This document shows, in pieces, positions 12,001-22,632 of a stretch of 64,000 nt of DNA. A program made the translations under genes and the position numbers. Origin of the DNA: Polytolypa hystricis UAMH7299. Taxonomy: Eukaryota; Ascomycota; Eurotiomycetes; Onygenales. Below the pieces are notes generated by a model. That model did not search any database. It saw nothing but the letters and a program-made list of their open reading frames with translations, and had not been told where the DNA came from. The stretch covers positions 30,991 to 94,990 of the forward strand of contig PDNA01000126.1 of the NCBI GenBank assembly GCA_002573605.1, written 5' to 3'. Positions within the stretch are counted from its first letter, which is position 1, and each line of letters opens with the position of its first letter.

Positions 12001-12562
12001 AACTAAGTCAGTCGTGTTCTCACAATTTACCTCTTTTCTCGATTTGATATCCCCGCAGTTAACACGCATCGGGATCGAGCACCTTCGTTTCGACGGCACC
12101 ATGCATCAAAAAGCTCGCGCCGCAGTCCTTGCAAAGTTCAGTGCTGCTGATATACATGACGACATAGATGATGACGATGACGCTCCATCTCGCGGACAGC
12201 GTCAGTCTAAACTTTCTTCTTCCAATCCACCACCGCCGCCTCCAAGTGTTCTCCTCATCAGTCTTCGGGCAGGTGGCGTGGGGCTCAACCTGACTGCCGC
12301 AAACCACGTCTTCGTTATGGATCCCTGGTGGAGTTTTGCCGTTGAAGCTCAGGCGATTGATCGCGTGCATCGCATGGGCCAGTTTCGCGATGTTCATGTC
12401 ACGAGATTCGTGGTGAAGAATAGCATTGAGGGACGCATGTTGAGGATCCAGGAGCGCAAGATGATGATTGCCGGTTCGCTGGGTCTGAGGGTCGGGGGCG
12501 ATGCGGGCGAAGATGATAAGCGGAAGGAGAGGATTGAGGAGTTGAAGTTGTTGTTCGAGTAG
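9014..12562 (+). CDS. rad5: Rad5-type SNF2 helicase and RING E3 ubiquitin ligase
   Basis: The gene encodes a nuclear DNA-damage-tolerance protein that polyubiquitinates PCNA and remodels stalled forks. A single exon gives 1182 aa, the usual length for the family. Domains in order: a Ser/Thr/Glu-rich N-terminus with a UBA-like segment (VIRKLRQLAGNDVQRAVNLYFDG) near residue 92; a HIRAN domain from about residue 172 (YVGAFGVGAWSTRSG); the SNF2 ATPase with Walker A DEMGLGKT near 499 and DEAH near 640; a RING finger (CPIC..CWHSACKKC..CFCC) at about 877-928; and the helicase C domain with VFSQFTSFLDL near 999, GGVGLNLTAANHVFVMDPWW near 1090 and DRVHRMGQ near 1115. An acidic patch (DDIDDDDDAP) is inserted in the helicase C lobe. 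All key catalytic motifs are intact. Confidence 0.97.
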   Translation: MDATDIEHRPAKKRRFFFESETEEPQNEAASSAQVHASTETTTTSSEVETHQSVSNTPGTANENGSVTDTGFDSELFASVVGHAPPEHVIRKLRQLAGNDVQRAVNLYFDGSWENNSHSHDAPAASSLESQNLSHPPSNSNAEPVEAVTEPSSDAQTSTIDYPNTIAIQPDARYVGAFGVGAWSTRSGTDLIKHGDVVNIERTKLQPPTKRGRGGKLVARPNQKGDVITRFTNSNGEEIGRLPRDTAEWVSALVDQKICKFEGVCVFAPERIRVNDTIYLQLRCFLLKEAFGQKSLGNLSDDSEPRRLFEEQETTEEKKLRLRQVALVKLFDEINLHPTSINESMARQKKEGILRAAELAEQARKVATPQNKDGGDSSEDGEEGEKLEEDQLDTLYKKAQSFDFSTPEAQPASSFVLELRKYQKQALHWMLGKEKNFKPEREASMHPLWEEYVWPVKDMDDDPLPQVQGREKFYVNPYSGELTLKFPVQEQNCLGGILADEMGLGKTIEMLSLMHSNKTEVIPVATPEESPLSAASRLLNLPAGETVEAPYTTLVVAPTSLLSQWESEAMKASNAGSMKVLVYYGYDKVDLRYLCSATNGHSAPNLIITSYGVVRSEYSQLGRNSGIEGGLFSVDFFRVILDEAHYIKNRASKTARACYDLKARHRWVLTGTPIVNRLEDLFSLVRFLKVEPWSSFSYWKTFITVPFESKDFLRALNVVQTVLEPLVLRRTKTMKTPDGEALVPLPPRTITVEEVELSQQEREIYDYIFTRAKRTFNENVEAGTLLKSFTTIFAQILRLRQTCCHPVLTRNQNIVAEEEDAAIAANTGNGFKDDMDLQDLIDQFTTSLDEQDSSNQDPTAKFTAHALRQIQTESSGECPICSEDPMIDPAVTACWHSACKKCLEDYVRHQTDKGQTPRCFCCRENLNTRDIFEVVRHKAPLESPGEGDLYGCTPPGSSSSPAPRISLRRINPLSPKAHTSSKVHALISHLQRLPPGTKSVVFSQFTSFLDLISPQLTRIGIEHLRFDGTMHQKARAAVLAKFSAADIHDDIDDDDDAPSRGQRQSKLSSSNPPPPPPSVLLISLRAGGVGLNLTAANHVFVMDPWWSFAVEAQAIDRVHRMGQFRDVHVTRFVVKNSIEGRMLRIQERKMMIAGSLGLRVGGDAGEDDKRKERIEELKLLFE

Positions 12563-13068
12563 ATTTTGTTACTTTGTAGGATATTTCATTTTTTGGGTGA
12601 TGTTTTTAGGCTTACACACATTACTTTCTAGGACTTGGTTCTTTTTTTTTTTTTTTTTTTTTTTTTCCTTTTTGGGGTTTTTTTTTTTGGATTGGATTGG
12701 ATTGGGCCTTTGCAATGAGAGGAATTAGATTTCATTTTCATGTTATTTCTTAGATATCCAAGATATAATACAATGGGGACTATGGGTAGAGGGGTAAAAG
12801 CTCAGGTACATACATTGCATATATAGTGCCTTTTGGGGGAGGGAAAATGTCAAAAGATACCCCAATTTCATTACACCATTTCGATGCTCATTTCTGGCTC
12901 GCAAATTCAGACGGGATTCCATGATTTTCATGAATTTCAAAGAATGGAAACAGGGGATTATCCCAAATCACAGAAGCAAAACAAAAAAAGGGGAGGGAGA
13001 TATTTCAGTTGGAAAAGGCTGATATTAAAAGCAACAGATGACAATGAAACAACTACCTTTTTTCACTT
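12563..13068. other. intergenic between convergent genes, long T tract
   Basis: This is the shared 3' region of rad5 and the convergent Q/A-rich gene. It has an uninterrupted T tract at 12642-12666, a second at about 12680-12688, and (GGATT)3 at about 12689-12705. I see no gene here. Confidence 0.5.
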
Positions 13069-14648
13069 TCATGGAAGGTTGTTATGATGCTTCCCAATAT
13101 GCAGCTTATCCTTTACCTTGGACAGTTTGGAATGATGCTGCTCATGAGGTGCATTGGCCTGTGCCTGTTTCGCGGCTGCTGAAGCTGGCTGCGCTGCTGA
13201 AGGACCAGAACCAGCACCTGCACCAACACCACCAACACCGCCACCAGCAGCACCACCAGCAGCAGCGGCACCGCCACCAGTACCAGCACCAGCAGCAGGA
13301 CCTTTCTTTCCAGACTCGACTACTGCGCCATGCTGTTCGCGCAGACCTATATTTTGAAAAACGTCGCAGTGGGGACGGTTAGCCTTGAGATTGTATTAAA
13401 AGCTTGGAGACTTTTGCCCAGATAACCATAAAAGAAAGAAAAAAGAAAGGGAGAGAAACAAAAAGAAAAAAACATACGATCAGCCTCCCTCCCCGCGCCT
13501 GGTTCCTTCGCATCAAAATCACCTCCCTCGGCCGCATATCCCGTGCTGCGAACATATTTATCCCCCGTCGCTTTCGGCGTCGTGTCCTGCGATACCTCGG
13601 GTTGCCCCTTTGCAGCCGCAGCAGCGGCAGCACGGGCAGGAGTAGGAGTAGTAGCAGTAGGAGGAGGAGGAGCTGCCCCCGCCCCCGCCATCGCCGCTTC
13701 GGGAGGTCGATGCGCACCGCTCTCCGGACCTCCTAGAGTCGAACTCCGCTGCGCCTGCTGTTGCGCCTGCTGTGGCTGTTGCGCCTGCTGTGGTTGTTGC
13801 GCCTGCTGTGGCTGTTGTTGCTGTTGTGCCTGCTGCTGCTCTGCGCTAGTTATGCCTCTCGCACTCCCACGCGGAGCAGCAGGGGCGGCAGTCTGTGTCG
13901 TCTCGCGTGGAGGGACAGGTGCGGCCGCAGCAGCTAGAGTCGGGCCGCCCATGTGCGGTACATCACTGGCTCCCACTCGTTCTTGGGGCTGCGCGAGGTC
14001 GCCTAGCCTGCTTGGGGTCTCGGTGGCGGGGTGAGCGGTGGTGGTGGGATCTAGGGGTTGTTTGGCTGTAGCGCTGCCGGCGGCGGGCGCGGTATGAGAG
14101 GCGTATGGGAAGGGGTTGCTTCCTGCGGGACCGGTGCTGCTACCTGTAGCAGTTGATGGGCCGGAAGCGGCCGCGGTATGGGAGGCGTATGGCTTGAAGG
14201 GGTTGCCTCCTACGGGTCTGGTGCTGCTGCCGGTAGTAGTTGATAGGCCGGGAGCGGCGGTGGTGGTGTCAGCAGTGGACTTTTGGGCGATAGGCGTGAC
14301 GGTGTCTGGGTAGTTGAAGTTCGGATGCTAGTTAGTATATGTTGAAAGCTTTTCTCCTGTCGTGCTATCCAGGTCGCAAAGACCCTATGCACATTGGGTA
14401 TACCCTTCCCCATTCTAGATATAGGGGGTCGATCAGGGTATATATTAAGAAGAAGAAGGAAAAAGGAAAGGCCGTCACAGTTTACCTTCAGCGTTCCCCA
14501 TATCATACGGATCCTCAGCCGTTCCCTTCCCTTGCACTCCGGAAACCGGCTCTTCACCATGTTGTGTTGTCTGTTGCTCTTTCAGCGGCTCGTCCTCTCC
14601 CCACAGAGCCTTCCCAGCGGTCTCAACCGCGTGTTTCACGCTCTCCAT
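13069..14648 (-). CDS. conserved fungal low-complexity Q/A/G-rich protein
   Basis: The function is unknown. Exons are 14648-14486, 14305-13478 and 13346-13069, all in phase, giving about 422 aa. The second intron ends CTAAC(27 nt)CAG, and the join reads GNAEDTVTPIAQKS. Conserved-looking islands are an amphipathic N-terminus (MESVKHAVETAGKALWGEDE), SGVQGKGTAEDPYD, the block YVRSTGYAAEGGDFDAKEPG followed by AGREADRLREQHG, and a basic C-terminus KLSKVKDKLHIGKHH. Between these lie Ala/Pro-rich, (QQAQQP)n and poly-Gly/Ala segments. There is no signal peptide or membrane segment, so a soluble, largely disordered protein is likely. From memory, the GGDFDAxxPGAGREADRL and KDKLHIG blocks recur in uncharacterised Aspergillus proteins. 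An isolated perfect CRE (TGACGTCA) lies 0.5 kb upstream. Confidence 0.8.
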
Positions 14649-15727
14649 TGCGAAATTATCTTTGTGTGAGGGGGAAGGGGTTGTGGCGGAAAGGATTTCG
14701 CAAAAGAAGTGCGCCCCTCCGTATGGGAATAGAAGAATAATATAAAATGTCAGTAGTATTAGACAACTTGCAGTATCCAAATGAGATAAATACAGATGAT
14801 TGTGAAAAAAGGGAGTTCAACAATTAGATACAAGTGTTATTTTTTTTTTCCTAACGAAAATATAGATAGATTTCGTTCGCTTATCTTCTAAGAAGCATCT
14901 CATTGAGCCCCCAATCACACTCGATATATATACTATATCATGGGAAACGCGCTCAGGGGGGAGGGAAACGGCCCACCCTAATCGAAGGACAACTACGTCA
15001 GTCAGCCCATGAAAGTTGAGAGGAATACAACGCCACCTCAAAGGCAGTTTGTTTTGCGTATGATCGCTCACTCAACAGGGAGATAAACCATGGAATTTGG
15101 TTGCTGCAGGCGAACATTGATGTCGTCGTGGACATACTATATCCGAGGAGTGATATTCGACACTTTATGATGTCATCGGCTCTGACGTCAAGGGCGCCAC
15201 ATGACTCCAACCAGACAGCTTGGAGTTCCCAGAAGGGCAAGTTGTTTATCAAGCAGCAGGAGGTTTGCAAGGCTGCATGGCAAGGGGTAAAATACTATAG
15301 CTCTGTACATGAATACAGAATGCAATAATTGTGAAAAAAACTTCTAATCAACAAGAAAGCATGTGCATAAGAATAATAAGCATTTCAAACCTGGCAAAAA
15401 GAGAGAGACTTCTTGCCTTCAATAAATAAAAAAGAAAAGCCACAATAACTAACTTGAAAGCACTAAGGGTGACTCTTGAAATGACTGACTGTACAAATAA
15501 CCAAGAGAAAGACTTTGACAATATGCACATAAAAATGGATGAGACAACTTGCGAGCGCAAACAAAGAACTGCGAAACACACCCAAACACCCACTGTAATC
15601 CTGCTAAAAGCTAGATATGCTGCATATGCACGAAAGAATTCGTTTCCAAGTGTAAAAGGGAATGATCGATAAAAAAAAGAACACTTTGGCGTTAAAAGGA
15701 AAGAAAATTCGGTCGTCAATCATAAGG
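14649..15727. other. intergenic: Q/A-rich gene promoter and GTPase gene 3' region
   Basis: This is 1.08 kb without a supportable gene. Frames of 70-120 codons (for example 14998-15270 and 15348-15719) are leucine/serine runs without motifs. It contains one perfect CRE palindrome at 15183-15190. Confidence 0.4.
15183..15190. promoter_or_regulatory. perfect CRE palindrome TGACGTCA
   Basis: An exact ATF/CREB-type site lies 535 nt upstream of the Q/A-rich gene start (minus strand). In Aspergillus, bZIP factors such as AtfA bind such sites. Use of this one is an inference. Confidence 0.35.
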
Positions 15728-17798
15728 TCACTTTTTCGCGCCTCCATTGGACTCCACAGGCTTCTTGTTTGGGTTCAACGGCTGTTTAGGGTCGTAAGGG
15801 ATCTGCTTCACAACGCCCAATCCTTTCGTTCTGCCCTCACGGAATAGAATGCGATCTCCAACAGACACAAACTCGGGACGTTGGATGAAGCGGAAGGCCA
15901 CAAGGGCACGATCTCCGGTTCGTATGTAGTCACGATCAATGTCGATGATGGAGCATGTTTGGCTGATGGCGCCAACATGTAACATGGCTTGATATTTCGG
16001 CTTGATAGTTGTGGCGTGGGAGAGAATGAGCACTGAGGAAACAACGTTAGTCAACGGCATTTGATGGGAAAATAGGCACAAAGGAGAGACGGTATAGTAT
16101 CGGGAATTAGACATTGCATGGATAAAGACTCACCTTCAGCAATGAACTCGCGATAGACCTTTGGAGGTTGATCAGTTTTGGGCAAAACCACCATCCCTTT
16201 TCTAACTTCTTTCCTACGGACTCCCTTCAAAGCAAAGGAAGCAGATTGGCCAGCAGTGCAGGCATGCACATGGATCCGTTTTCGCTCAATGGACTTGAGC
16301 GCCGTCGTCCTAAACTGGCCGAGCGAATCAGGCCCAATCACCACAGTATCGCCAGAATGAACCATTCCAGACTTAACAATACCAGAGACGACTGTCCCTA
16401 CAAACGGAACAGAGAAGGTATCATTAACAAGGAATTCAAAGGGTGCGTCGGCATCGTAGTGGCCGTGGTGAGGAAGTATGTTCAAGAATGACCGAACCAG
16501 CTCGAGACACTCGCCAGTGACGTTGGACACCTGGAATATGGGGCAGATACGCTTGTTGACAAACTGAATGGCGGTATTGACAGTGTCCTCGCGGTTCTTG
16601 ATCAGAATCGGAACTTTACGGCACCCCGGAGACTTCAAAAGCCTAGTGAGGTCCTTGATGGTCTGCTCAAGGATATGGGGAGGGCAGATATCGATTTTGG
16701 TGATGATCACCATGACGGGGACATTCAGGGACAGAGCTATTCCAAGATGCTCTTTGCTCATCCCGATTATACCGTTATTCGCAGCGACCATCAAAAGGTA
16801 GTAGTTGGCGCTGCTGCTCAGCATTCCGAACACCGTGGTTCTCAAGTACCTCTCGTGCCCAGCCAAATCCGTGAACGAGATAACTTTGGCAGAGTGTTTC
16901 CCAACCTCTTCCCAAGACTGTTTGCGACCTTGTCCACTGCCCACAATTTCTCCTTTGCTATCGAAACCCATGATCTCCATCCCGACGGAGCTAGTTCGGC
17001 CACTGTCAATCTCATGTTTATGGCGGAACAGATTGACTCGCGCCCTTCCACGGCCATCGTCGAGGCGTCCTTTAACCAAGACGCCCAAGAGTGTACTCTT
17101 ACCAGCATCAACGTTCCCAACAACGGCGATTCTGGTCTCTATGACATCCTCGGCGGTAGCTGGTTTCTGGCGGATCAGAATCTTGCCGTAGGCACCTTTT
17201 ATCCTCTCATTCTTGGTCTCCGCCTCCTCCGGCCCACCGACATTGTAGGTCAGAAGCACGCGACAATCAGCCCTCGCAGCCAGAGCGGCCTGCTGTAAAC
17301 GATCCAGTGCCTTGTCCCACTGCTGCTGGTCAAAGTCCATCCAGTCGCCATTATCTTCCTGGCCCAGATCGAAGATCGTCTCGCCACGGTCTTCCTCGAT
17401 CCGAGATTTTATCACTGTCGTCAGCTGCTGGAGCGTCGAGTCTGCGTGGGGGGAGTCGTCTAGGAGTAGCTCTTTTAGGTTCACCCGTGTTGAGTTGTCT
17501 GAGAGTCCGAGTTGGTCGAGGATATCGAGTTCAGTATGGTCCTCCGTCACCGTCGCACGACTCGCGGTTGAATAGCCACTGTCGCTCGGGGCGACAGAGG
17601 GATCACGAGACTGTCGCTGGAGAGCAGCGCGCTGCGCTTGCAGCTGCTCGACATACTCTGCGAAATCATTGAGGGCCTGGTGGCGGAGAAGGTTAGGGGC
17701 GAAGAACGCGGCTGTGTAAATGCAGAGCAAATGATCCAAAAACATACCAGAGCGCCCTTGCGCCGCTCCTCCAAAGTCTGTTTTGCTCCTAAAGTCAT
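15728..17798 (-). CDS. GTPBP1/2-like translational GTPase
   Basis: The gene encodes a cytosolic EF-Tu-like GTPase of the GTPBP1/GP-1 family, implicated in mRNA surveillance and ribosome rescue in animals. Exons are 17798-17748, 17676-16134 and 16032-15728, in phase, giving about 632 aa. The first exon (MTLGAKQTLEERRKGAL) splices to ALNDFAEYVEQL. A tempting alternative start at 17745 lies inside the intron. G1 GNVDAGKST is near residue 202, the switch region GRTSSVGMEIMGFD near 250, G3 DLAGHERY near 285 and G4 TKID near 344. Domains II and III follow (VPFVGTVVSGIVKSGMVHSGD). The last exon supplies the final beta-barrel strands, ending in a Lys/Pro-rich tail. All nucleotide-binding motifs are intact. 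Confidence 0.93.
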
Positions 17799-18525
17799 GT
17801 TATTGTAGATATGGTAGCTAGTAGCATTCGATGAGTCCGAAGATATACAATCTCACGTCCAAGGCGCATAGTAGGGATTTAGCGGTGTAATCGATCAATC
17901 ATTGCCGTCAGAATAATTATAGTTAAGAATAAGAGATGCTAAAGAGAAAGATTGTACCATGTAGCTTGTTGAAATGAAAAATTGAAAATGGAGGATGAGG
18001 TTGTCGGCTACAAGATACATATAGTACGTGCTTTCTGGGGACGATGGGGCTGATAAAGTCGGGGAACTCTTTAAGCGCAGGAGAAGTCAACGCCATTCGA
18101 GTCATACTCACGGCTCAACAACGTTTGAGTCACGACAAAAATTCAGCCACTTCTTTGCTTACAGGCACCTATCTGCAGGAGAAAGCTAATATTGGATTCA
18201 CTTAAATCCTTGGATTTCAACTAATAGACATTTGGGGCCCTGCCTCTCCCCAGCAATGACTGTATGGAAGTCATCCTATATATCAGGTAGATAAGTATAC
18301 TTCCGGCACGCTGGAGGCAGCCCCCCCACCAAAAGCGCAGTTATGTAGTGACATGGACGCGGCGGCATGCGTCAGGTATTATGGAGTCACTCGTATCGGA
18401 GTCTAGTCGTCCACAACGCTGTCACTCGTTATCCGTGCTCGATGGCTCTTTCCCCAAATCCACGTCAAGTCGCCAAGTTGAGTTCTCTATGGTGACGGCT
18501 TCAAACCTCACGACGCCCCGAATGT
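17799..18525. other. intergenic: GTPase gene promoter and lsm3 3' region
   Basis: This is 0.73 kb with no gene that I can support. It is mixed composition with some AT-rich runs around 17840-18010. Confidence 0.4.
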
Positions 18526-18992
18526 TCACGTCGATTGCGGCGAGATCAGCACAACGGAATCGCCTATCCTAACTGTTAGCAAACACAGTAAACCTTTCGC
18601 GACGACCAGCGTATTATGCACCTCTCACGAAAAGCATCTCTTCCTGCTTCTTGATAGTCTGCGCCAGAGTATTAGTCTGTATCTCGATCAACAATGGTCT
18701 TTTGGATACTGCCTTTACCTTTACGATATCCTCCCCGCTGTCATCCTCCTCAACAATGTAGATCGTCTCCTCGACTTCACCAAGGACTAGGTTGCAGTGA
18801 CTATCGTAGGCCTAAGGAATCATTAGCACAGCAGCAGGTTAAGCTAGAAGGCGTAGATAAACAAACATGCAGGCGGCCCTTGAGCTCACGGTCCCCGCGA
18901 AGCTTCACAAAGACGACCTCATCGAGCGACAGGCGCACAAGATCCAGGGGCTCCGAAAAGGACGGGGCATCGGCATCGTCTACGTCCGCCAT
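18526..18992 (-). CDS. lsm3: U6 snRNA-associated Sm-like protein LSm3
   Basis: LSm3 is a subunit of the Lsm1-7 (cytoplasmic mRNA decay) and Lsm2-8 (U6 snRNP) rings. Four small exons, 18992-18867, 18811-18719, 18658-18622 and 18563-18526, give 97 aa. No single long frame covers it. Sm1 is in exons 1-2 (EPLDLVRLSLDEVVFVKLRG, RELKGRLHAYDSHCNLVLGE) and Sm2 in exons 3-4 (MLFVRGDSVVLISPQS). The FVRG-D-VVLI sequence, split between exons 3 and 4, is the family hallmark. The third intron ends GATAG. The start lies 250 nt from the divergent PPR-like gene, so the two probably share a promoter. Confidence 0.93.
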
Positions 18993-19241
18993 GGTAAGCA
19001 GAGATAGGAATCAGCAAAGATGGACGTTGCAATTGCTGTTGCCCGCGAGTCTGGAACTGCGAGGAGGATCGCGAACATCAAAAGCAACCATCCCGCTGCT
19101 GTCCCAAACGGGCTTAGCGGCCTCGTGACCTGTATCCTGCGTGCAACATTCAATTCGCATCTCGACATCCAAAAAACAAAAAGAGAGCGACAAACTGCTG
19201 CTCATTCTCCGGGGCCCAGATCACGCCCTGACGGACCATTG

Positions 19242-21488
19242 ATGCGTGGCATTGGCTTTCGGAGAGAGGCTATAAGCCCTCATTCCGTTTGCCCATCATG
19301 CTACCGGCAGATCGTGGGTGAGACCCTCCGCTCTCGCCCACCATGGCAAGCTTCCAATATTCATACCTCCCCCGCGTCATCTTCGCGGAGGAGCACGCAC
19401 AGCTCGTCCCTCTCGTCTCCAGCGCGCAGCCGTGTAGAGAACCCGAGTTCTTTTCCATTTGTATCGCTATCAATGCCACCCGTCGTCCACAGACGAAACC
19501 CAAAACTCATAAACAGCGACCTTCCCTACCTGTCACTAAACCCGGCGGACGTTTCTCAGCCCGTTCGGGTGGAAACTTTTGACCATTATATTGCCGAAGT
19601 ACTCCAAGAGGCCCAGCCGAGAAGAGTGTTGAAGATGTTCATGCGTGAACACCCCCTTACGTCCGGCATATACGCAGCACCTCCGTCGACCTTTATCGCA
19701 GCCCTCAGACTACTCAGCCCCGAGTACTTTCTCGAGCCGTACAAGAAATTACAACGTCATTTCCACCCTGTCATCTCAAAGAAGAAGAAGTTTACGTCAT
19801 TGGAATCCCGATTCCAGAATTTTGCGGCTCAGCTCTCCAGGATAGTGCAAAAGAGACGGCTGGCGGGATTCAGACTGGGGCTTACGGAATACACGCATCT
19901 TTTGGACTGCGCTAGAGCAATGGGCGATGCGAATATGGCAGAACATCTGTGGGAAGACATGATTGGGGACGAAGTTGAGCCGTCGACGGAGTGTTACAAT
20001 CATTACATGGAAGCTAGGCTCTGGGAGATGGGATATGTAGGGAGAGAAAAGCTGCACCACCGCGTAAATGAGCGATATATCATAAAACGAGCCATGACCA
20101 GGCCACAGCTTGGGTGGGGAGGATACAGAGTGGGAACAGAGGGCGTCAAACTCAACGTGGCCCCGCTTTTCCATGAAATGGTTGCCCGAGGCCTCCAGCC
20201 GAACGAAAACACGTATGCGCAAATCATGCTGGCCCACGCTCGGGAGGGCGAGATGGATGATGTGGAAGAAATCCTCAAGAATGTGTGGAATATCCATGTT
20301 AGTATTCTGAGGGACAGCGAAAGCAATCACCCCGCAGTTACTGTGTACTCCCACTCGTCGCCTCTACACCCGACGTCCCGATTGATCACGGCACTCGCAC
20401 ACCTTTACGGTGCCAACGGGGACGTACCAACAGGCTTGCAATTGATTGACTTCATCTCACGTCATTATGCTATCCCAATTGAACCTTCTGTATGGGAACA
20501 ACTCATAGAATGGGCACACGTGCTGTCGATCAAAAGACTAATACGCGAGGATCCAATGGGCGGTCCCCGCGACCTTCCCAAAGATATGCCAAGGGAGCTT
20601 CTTTTGACCCTGACATCGGAGCCGTATAACGTTCAACCAACGATGGTTATGTACGCTTATGTGTTTCGATCGCAGATTAACCGACAGTCATTCGGCAATG
20701 TCATACGTTATATGCGGTTTGGACGGGACATTTTCATGCAAACTCTTGCAAAGGAACTTCGACATCGCGAATTGCTTGAGACCTATCACAGTTGGGCTAG
20801 AGGGTATGTTCGGGAGTTAAGCCAGGAGGAACACCGTCAATCAATCGAGCCTTCCAGTTCCTCCGCGGCCAAGCAAGTTCTTCGGCAGACCCACCGAGAG
20901 AGAAATGACAATAAGAGTGACGTCTCCGCCAACACCGGACAGACACGAATACAGCGCTATCATAAAGCTCCCCCTGCCAAACTCCATTCACTCCAGATAA
21001 TCGGGTACGAAGAAATGAAGCGTGTCGACGAACTCAACAAGCTCCACACTGCTCGCGACGCAACGATGCTGCAGCGATTCACAAGACTCTTGATCGGCGG
21101 GAAGCGATGGGGTTACCGGAACGAGTCTCGCATCAAGTGGGAGCGGCGGGGCATACATAGAGCGCTCGAAGAGTGGCAGCCATTTCTGCCCTGGGTCGTT
21201 TACTACTCTTGCGAGGCTGGTAGTGTGGAATTCGACCCCGCCACATTTTGGCCTGGCGGCAAGCGACCAAAGCCGGAGGATCTCATCGTGGCTACGAAGG
21301 AGGTATCGGAGGATGAGGGTCAAATTCAAGGAAGAAGCCCTGGTCTCATTGAGAATCGCTTCGTAGATGGCAAAGCTTGCGTGGGCTCTGAGTTTGATCA
21401 TAATAGGGATCAGGAATGGATGCGATATCCTGCTGAGAGCAGAAAGCACAGGACACCGAAATCCCCTTTGAAAACCCTATTGGATTGA
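19242..21488 (+). CDS. mitochondrial PPR-like protein
   Basis: The gene probably encodes a mitochondrial RNA-binding helical-repeat protein needed for organellar gene expression. A single exon from the ATG at 19242 gives 748 aa. The frame is open upstream to an ATG at 19020, but that extension overlaps the divergent lsm3 promoter and looks non-coding, so I prefer 19242 (MRGIGFRREAISPHSVCPSC). A CxxC pair sits near the N-terminus, followed by a Ser/Arg-rich presequence-like stretch. PPR-type helix pairs are visible, such as LTEYTHLLDCARAMGDANMA, VEPSTECYNHYMEA and LQPNENTYAQIMLAHAREGE. From memory, the block HPLTSGIYAAPPSTFIAALRL is conserved in filamentous fungi. The exact target RNA cannot be told from sequence. 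Confidence 0.82.
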   Translation: MRGIGFRREAISPHSVCPSCYRQIVGETLRSRPPWQASNIHTSPASSSRRSTHSSSLSSPARSRVENPSSFPFVSLSMPPVVHRRNPKLINSDLPYLSLNPADVSQPVRVETFDHYIAEVLQEAQPRRVLKMFMREHPLTSGIYAAPPSTFIAALRLLSPEYFLEPYKKLQRHFHPVISKKKKFTSLESRFQNFAAQLSRIVQKRRLAGFRLGLTEYTHLLDCARAMGDANMAEHLWEDMIGDEVEPSTECYNHYMEARLWEMGYVGREKLHHRVNERYIIKRAMTRPQLGWGGYRVGTEGVKLNVAPLFHEMVARGLQPNENTYAQIMLAHAREGEMDDVEEILKNVWNIHVSILRDSESNHPAVTVYSHSSPLHPTSRLITALAHLYGANGDVPTGLQLIDFISRHYAIPIEPSVWEQLIEWAHVLSIKRLIREDPMGGPRDLPKDMPRELLLTLTSEPYNVQPTMVMYAYVFRSQINRQSFGNVIRYMRFGRDIFMQTLAKELRHRELLETYHSWARGYVRELSQEEHRQSIEPSSSSAAKQVLRQTHRERNDNKSDVSANTGQTRIQRYHKAPPAKLHSLQIIGYEEMKRVDELNKLHTARDATMLQRFTRLLIGGKRWGYRNESRIKWERRGIHRALEEWQPFLPWVVYYSCEAGSVEFDPATFWPGGKRPKPEDLIVATKEVSEDEGQIQGRSPGLIENRFVDGKACVGSEFDHNRDQEWMRYPAESRKHRTPKSPLKTLLD

Positions 21489-22632
21489 GGAATGACATTG
21501 ATTACCAATGGACAGCAGCAACAGAACAATGCTAGCCTGATAGATCAAGATCAAAATGAGCCTCCGGGCCCAGGAGCGCTTCAAAACAGTCTTAAATGCG
21601 ATGGCACTAGGGGACATCGTTTCCGTCCCTCAACTTCTCTCACATGGCCGGCCTCATTCCTTTTTTCCTTCCTCCCTCCCTCCATCTATTTTCCACCCGC
21701 CATATACACTTGGCGACACGCCATCAAACCATCACCAAACCTCTATATCATCCCGTCCTCCTCATACCGTCCCCCGCAAGCATCCTATACCTTCCTCTCC
21801 GTCCAATTCTTGTACTACCACCAAAGTTTTCCCTTCTGATGGGGCCATTATTATTACTCTTTCCTTTTTGGTATAGAAAAATCCGGCCGTCGAAATCATG
21901 TTTTAGCATTTAGAGAGACATACAATTGGGCATACATTTTGTACATACATATATCCGTTTTCCTTGTTGTTTTTATTTTTTTCTTTATTTTTTCTTGTGG
22001 CTAGTGTTGAAATAGAGAATGCGAATTATATAATGGCGTTTTTTATTCTATTTGAACTCCTTTAGCCCCCTATAGGGCATGTGTACATATTGTCAAGTCG
22101 AAAACCCACCCATCCTGAGATAGCCAAAAAAAAAAAAGCAAAAGAAAGAAAGAAAGGGGAGGCGATATTTAAAATTGTTCCTGCACACCCCCCCCCTCTA
22201 ACAACACTTTTCTTCCCCCTCTACCTGTCTGTCCTTCTATTGACCACCATTCCTTGAAGATCGGAGAAGTATGTATGTATATTTATATACAGAAGAAAAA
22301 GAAAAAAGAAAACGCAAAAAGGCGAGGGGGAGTGAAAACGTATACTACATATTAATATAAAAAAAACACGTAAATAAATGGTATTCAAAAAAGAAAAACA
22401 AGGAAAAAGTCCTCGCTCGCAAAAAAAAGACCTAAGCAAGAGGAAGAAATCGACAAGTATTCTGCCGGGAAGGGAGGGAGAAGAGCTTTGATGTTAGTGT
22501 GATATAGCTAGAGTAGAGCAAAACTGCTAAAAAAAACAAAAAAAAAACAGAGAAATTAAAATAAGAAAAATGTATATATATATAAACAAACTTAGAAATA
22601 TACCCCCCCTAAGATAAGATTATACGTGTATA
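21489..22632. other. intergenic between convergent genes
   Basis: This holds 3' regions of the PPR-like gene and gpi12. Pyrimidine-rich then AT-rich sequence has several A and T tracts and TATATATATA at about 22573. I see no gene here. Confidence 0.5.

Noticed and set aside
13543..14034. Cys/Ala-rich + strand frame of 163 codons with CCACCGCCACC-type repeats
   Set aside because: It is the antisense reading of the (QQAQQP)n and Ala-rich part of the minus-strand gene.
16675..17298. 207-codon + strand frame
   Set aside because: Shadow of the GTPBP1-like gene on the other strand, whose G motifs are unambiguous.
19797..20354. 185-codon minus frame inside the PPR-like gene
   Set aside because: Antisense shadow with no motif.
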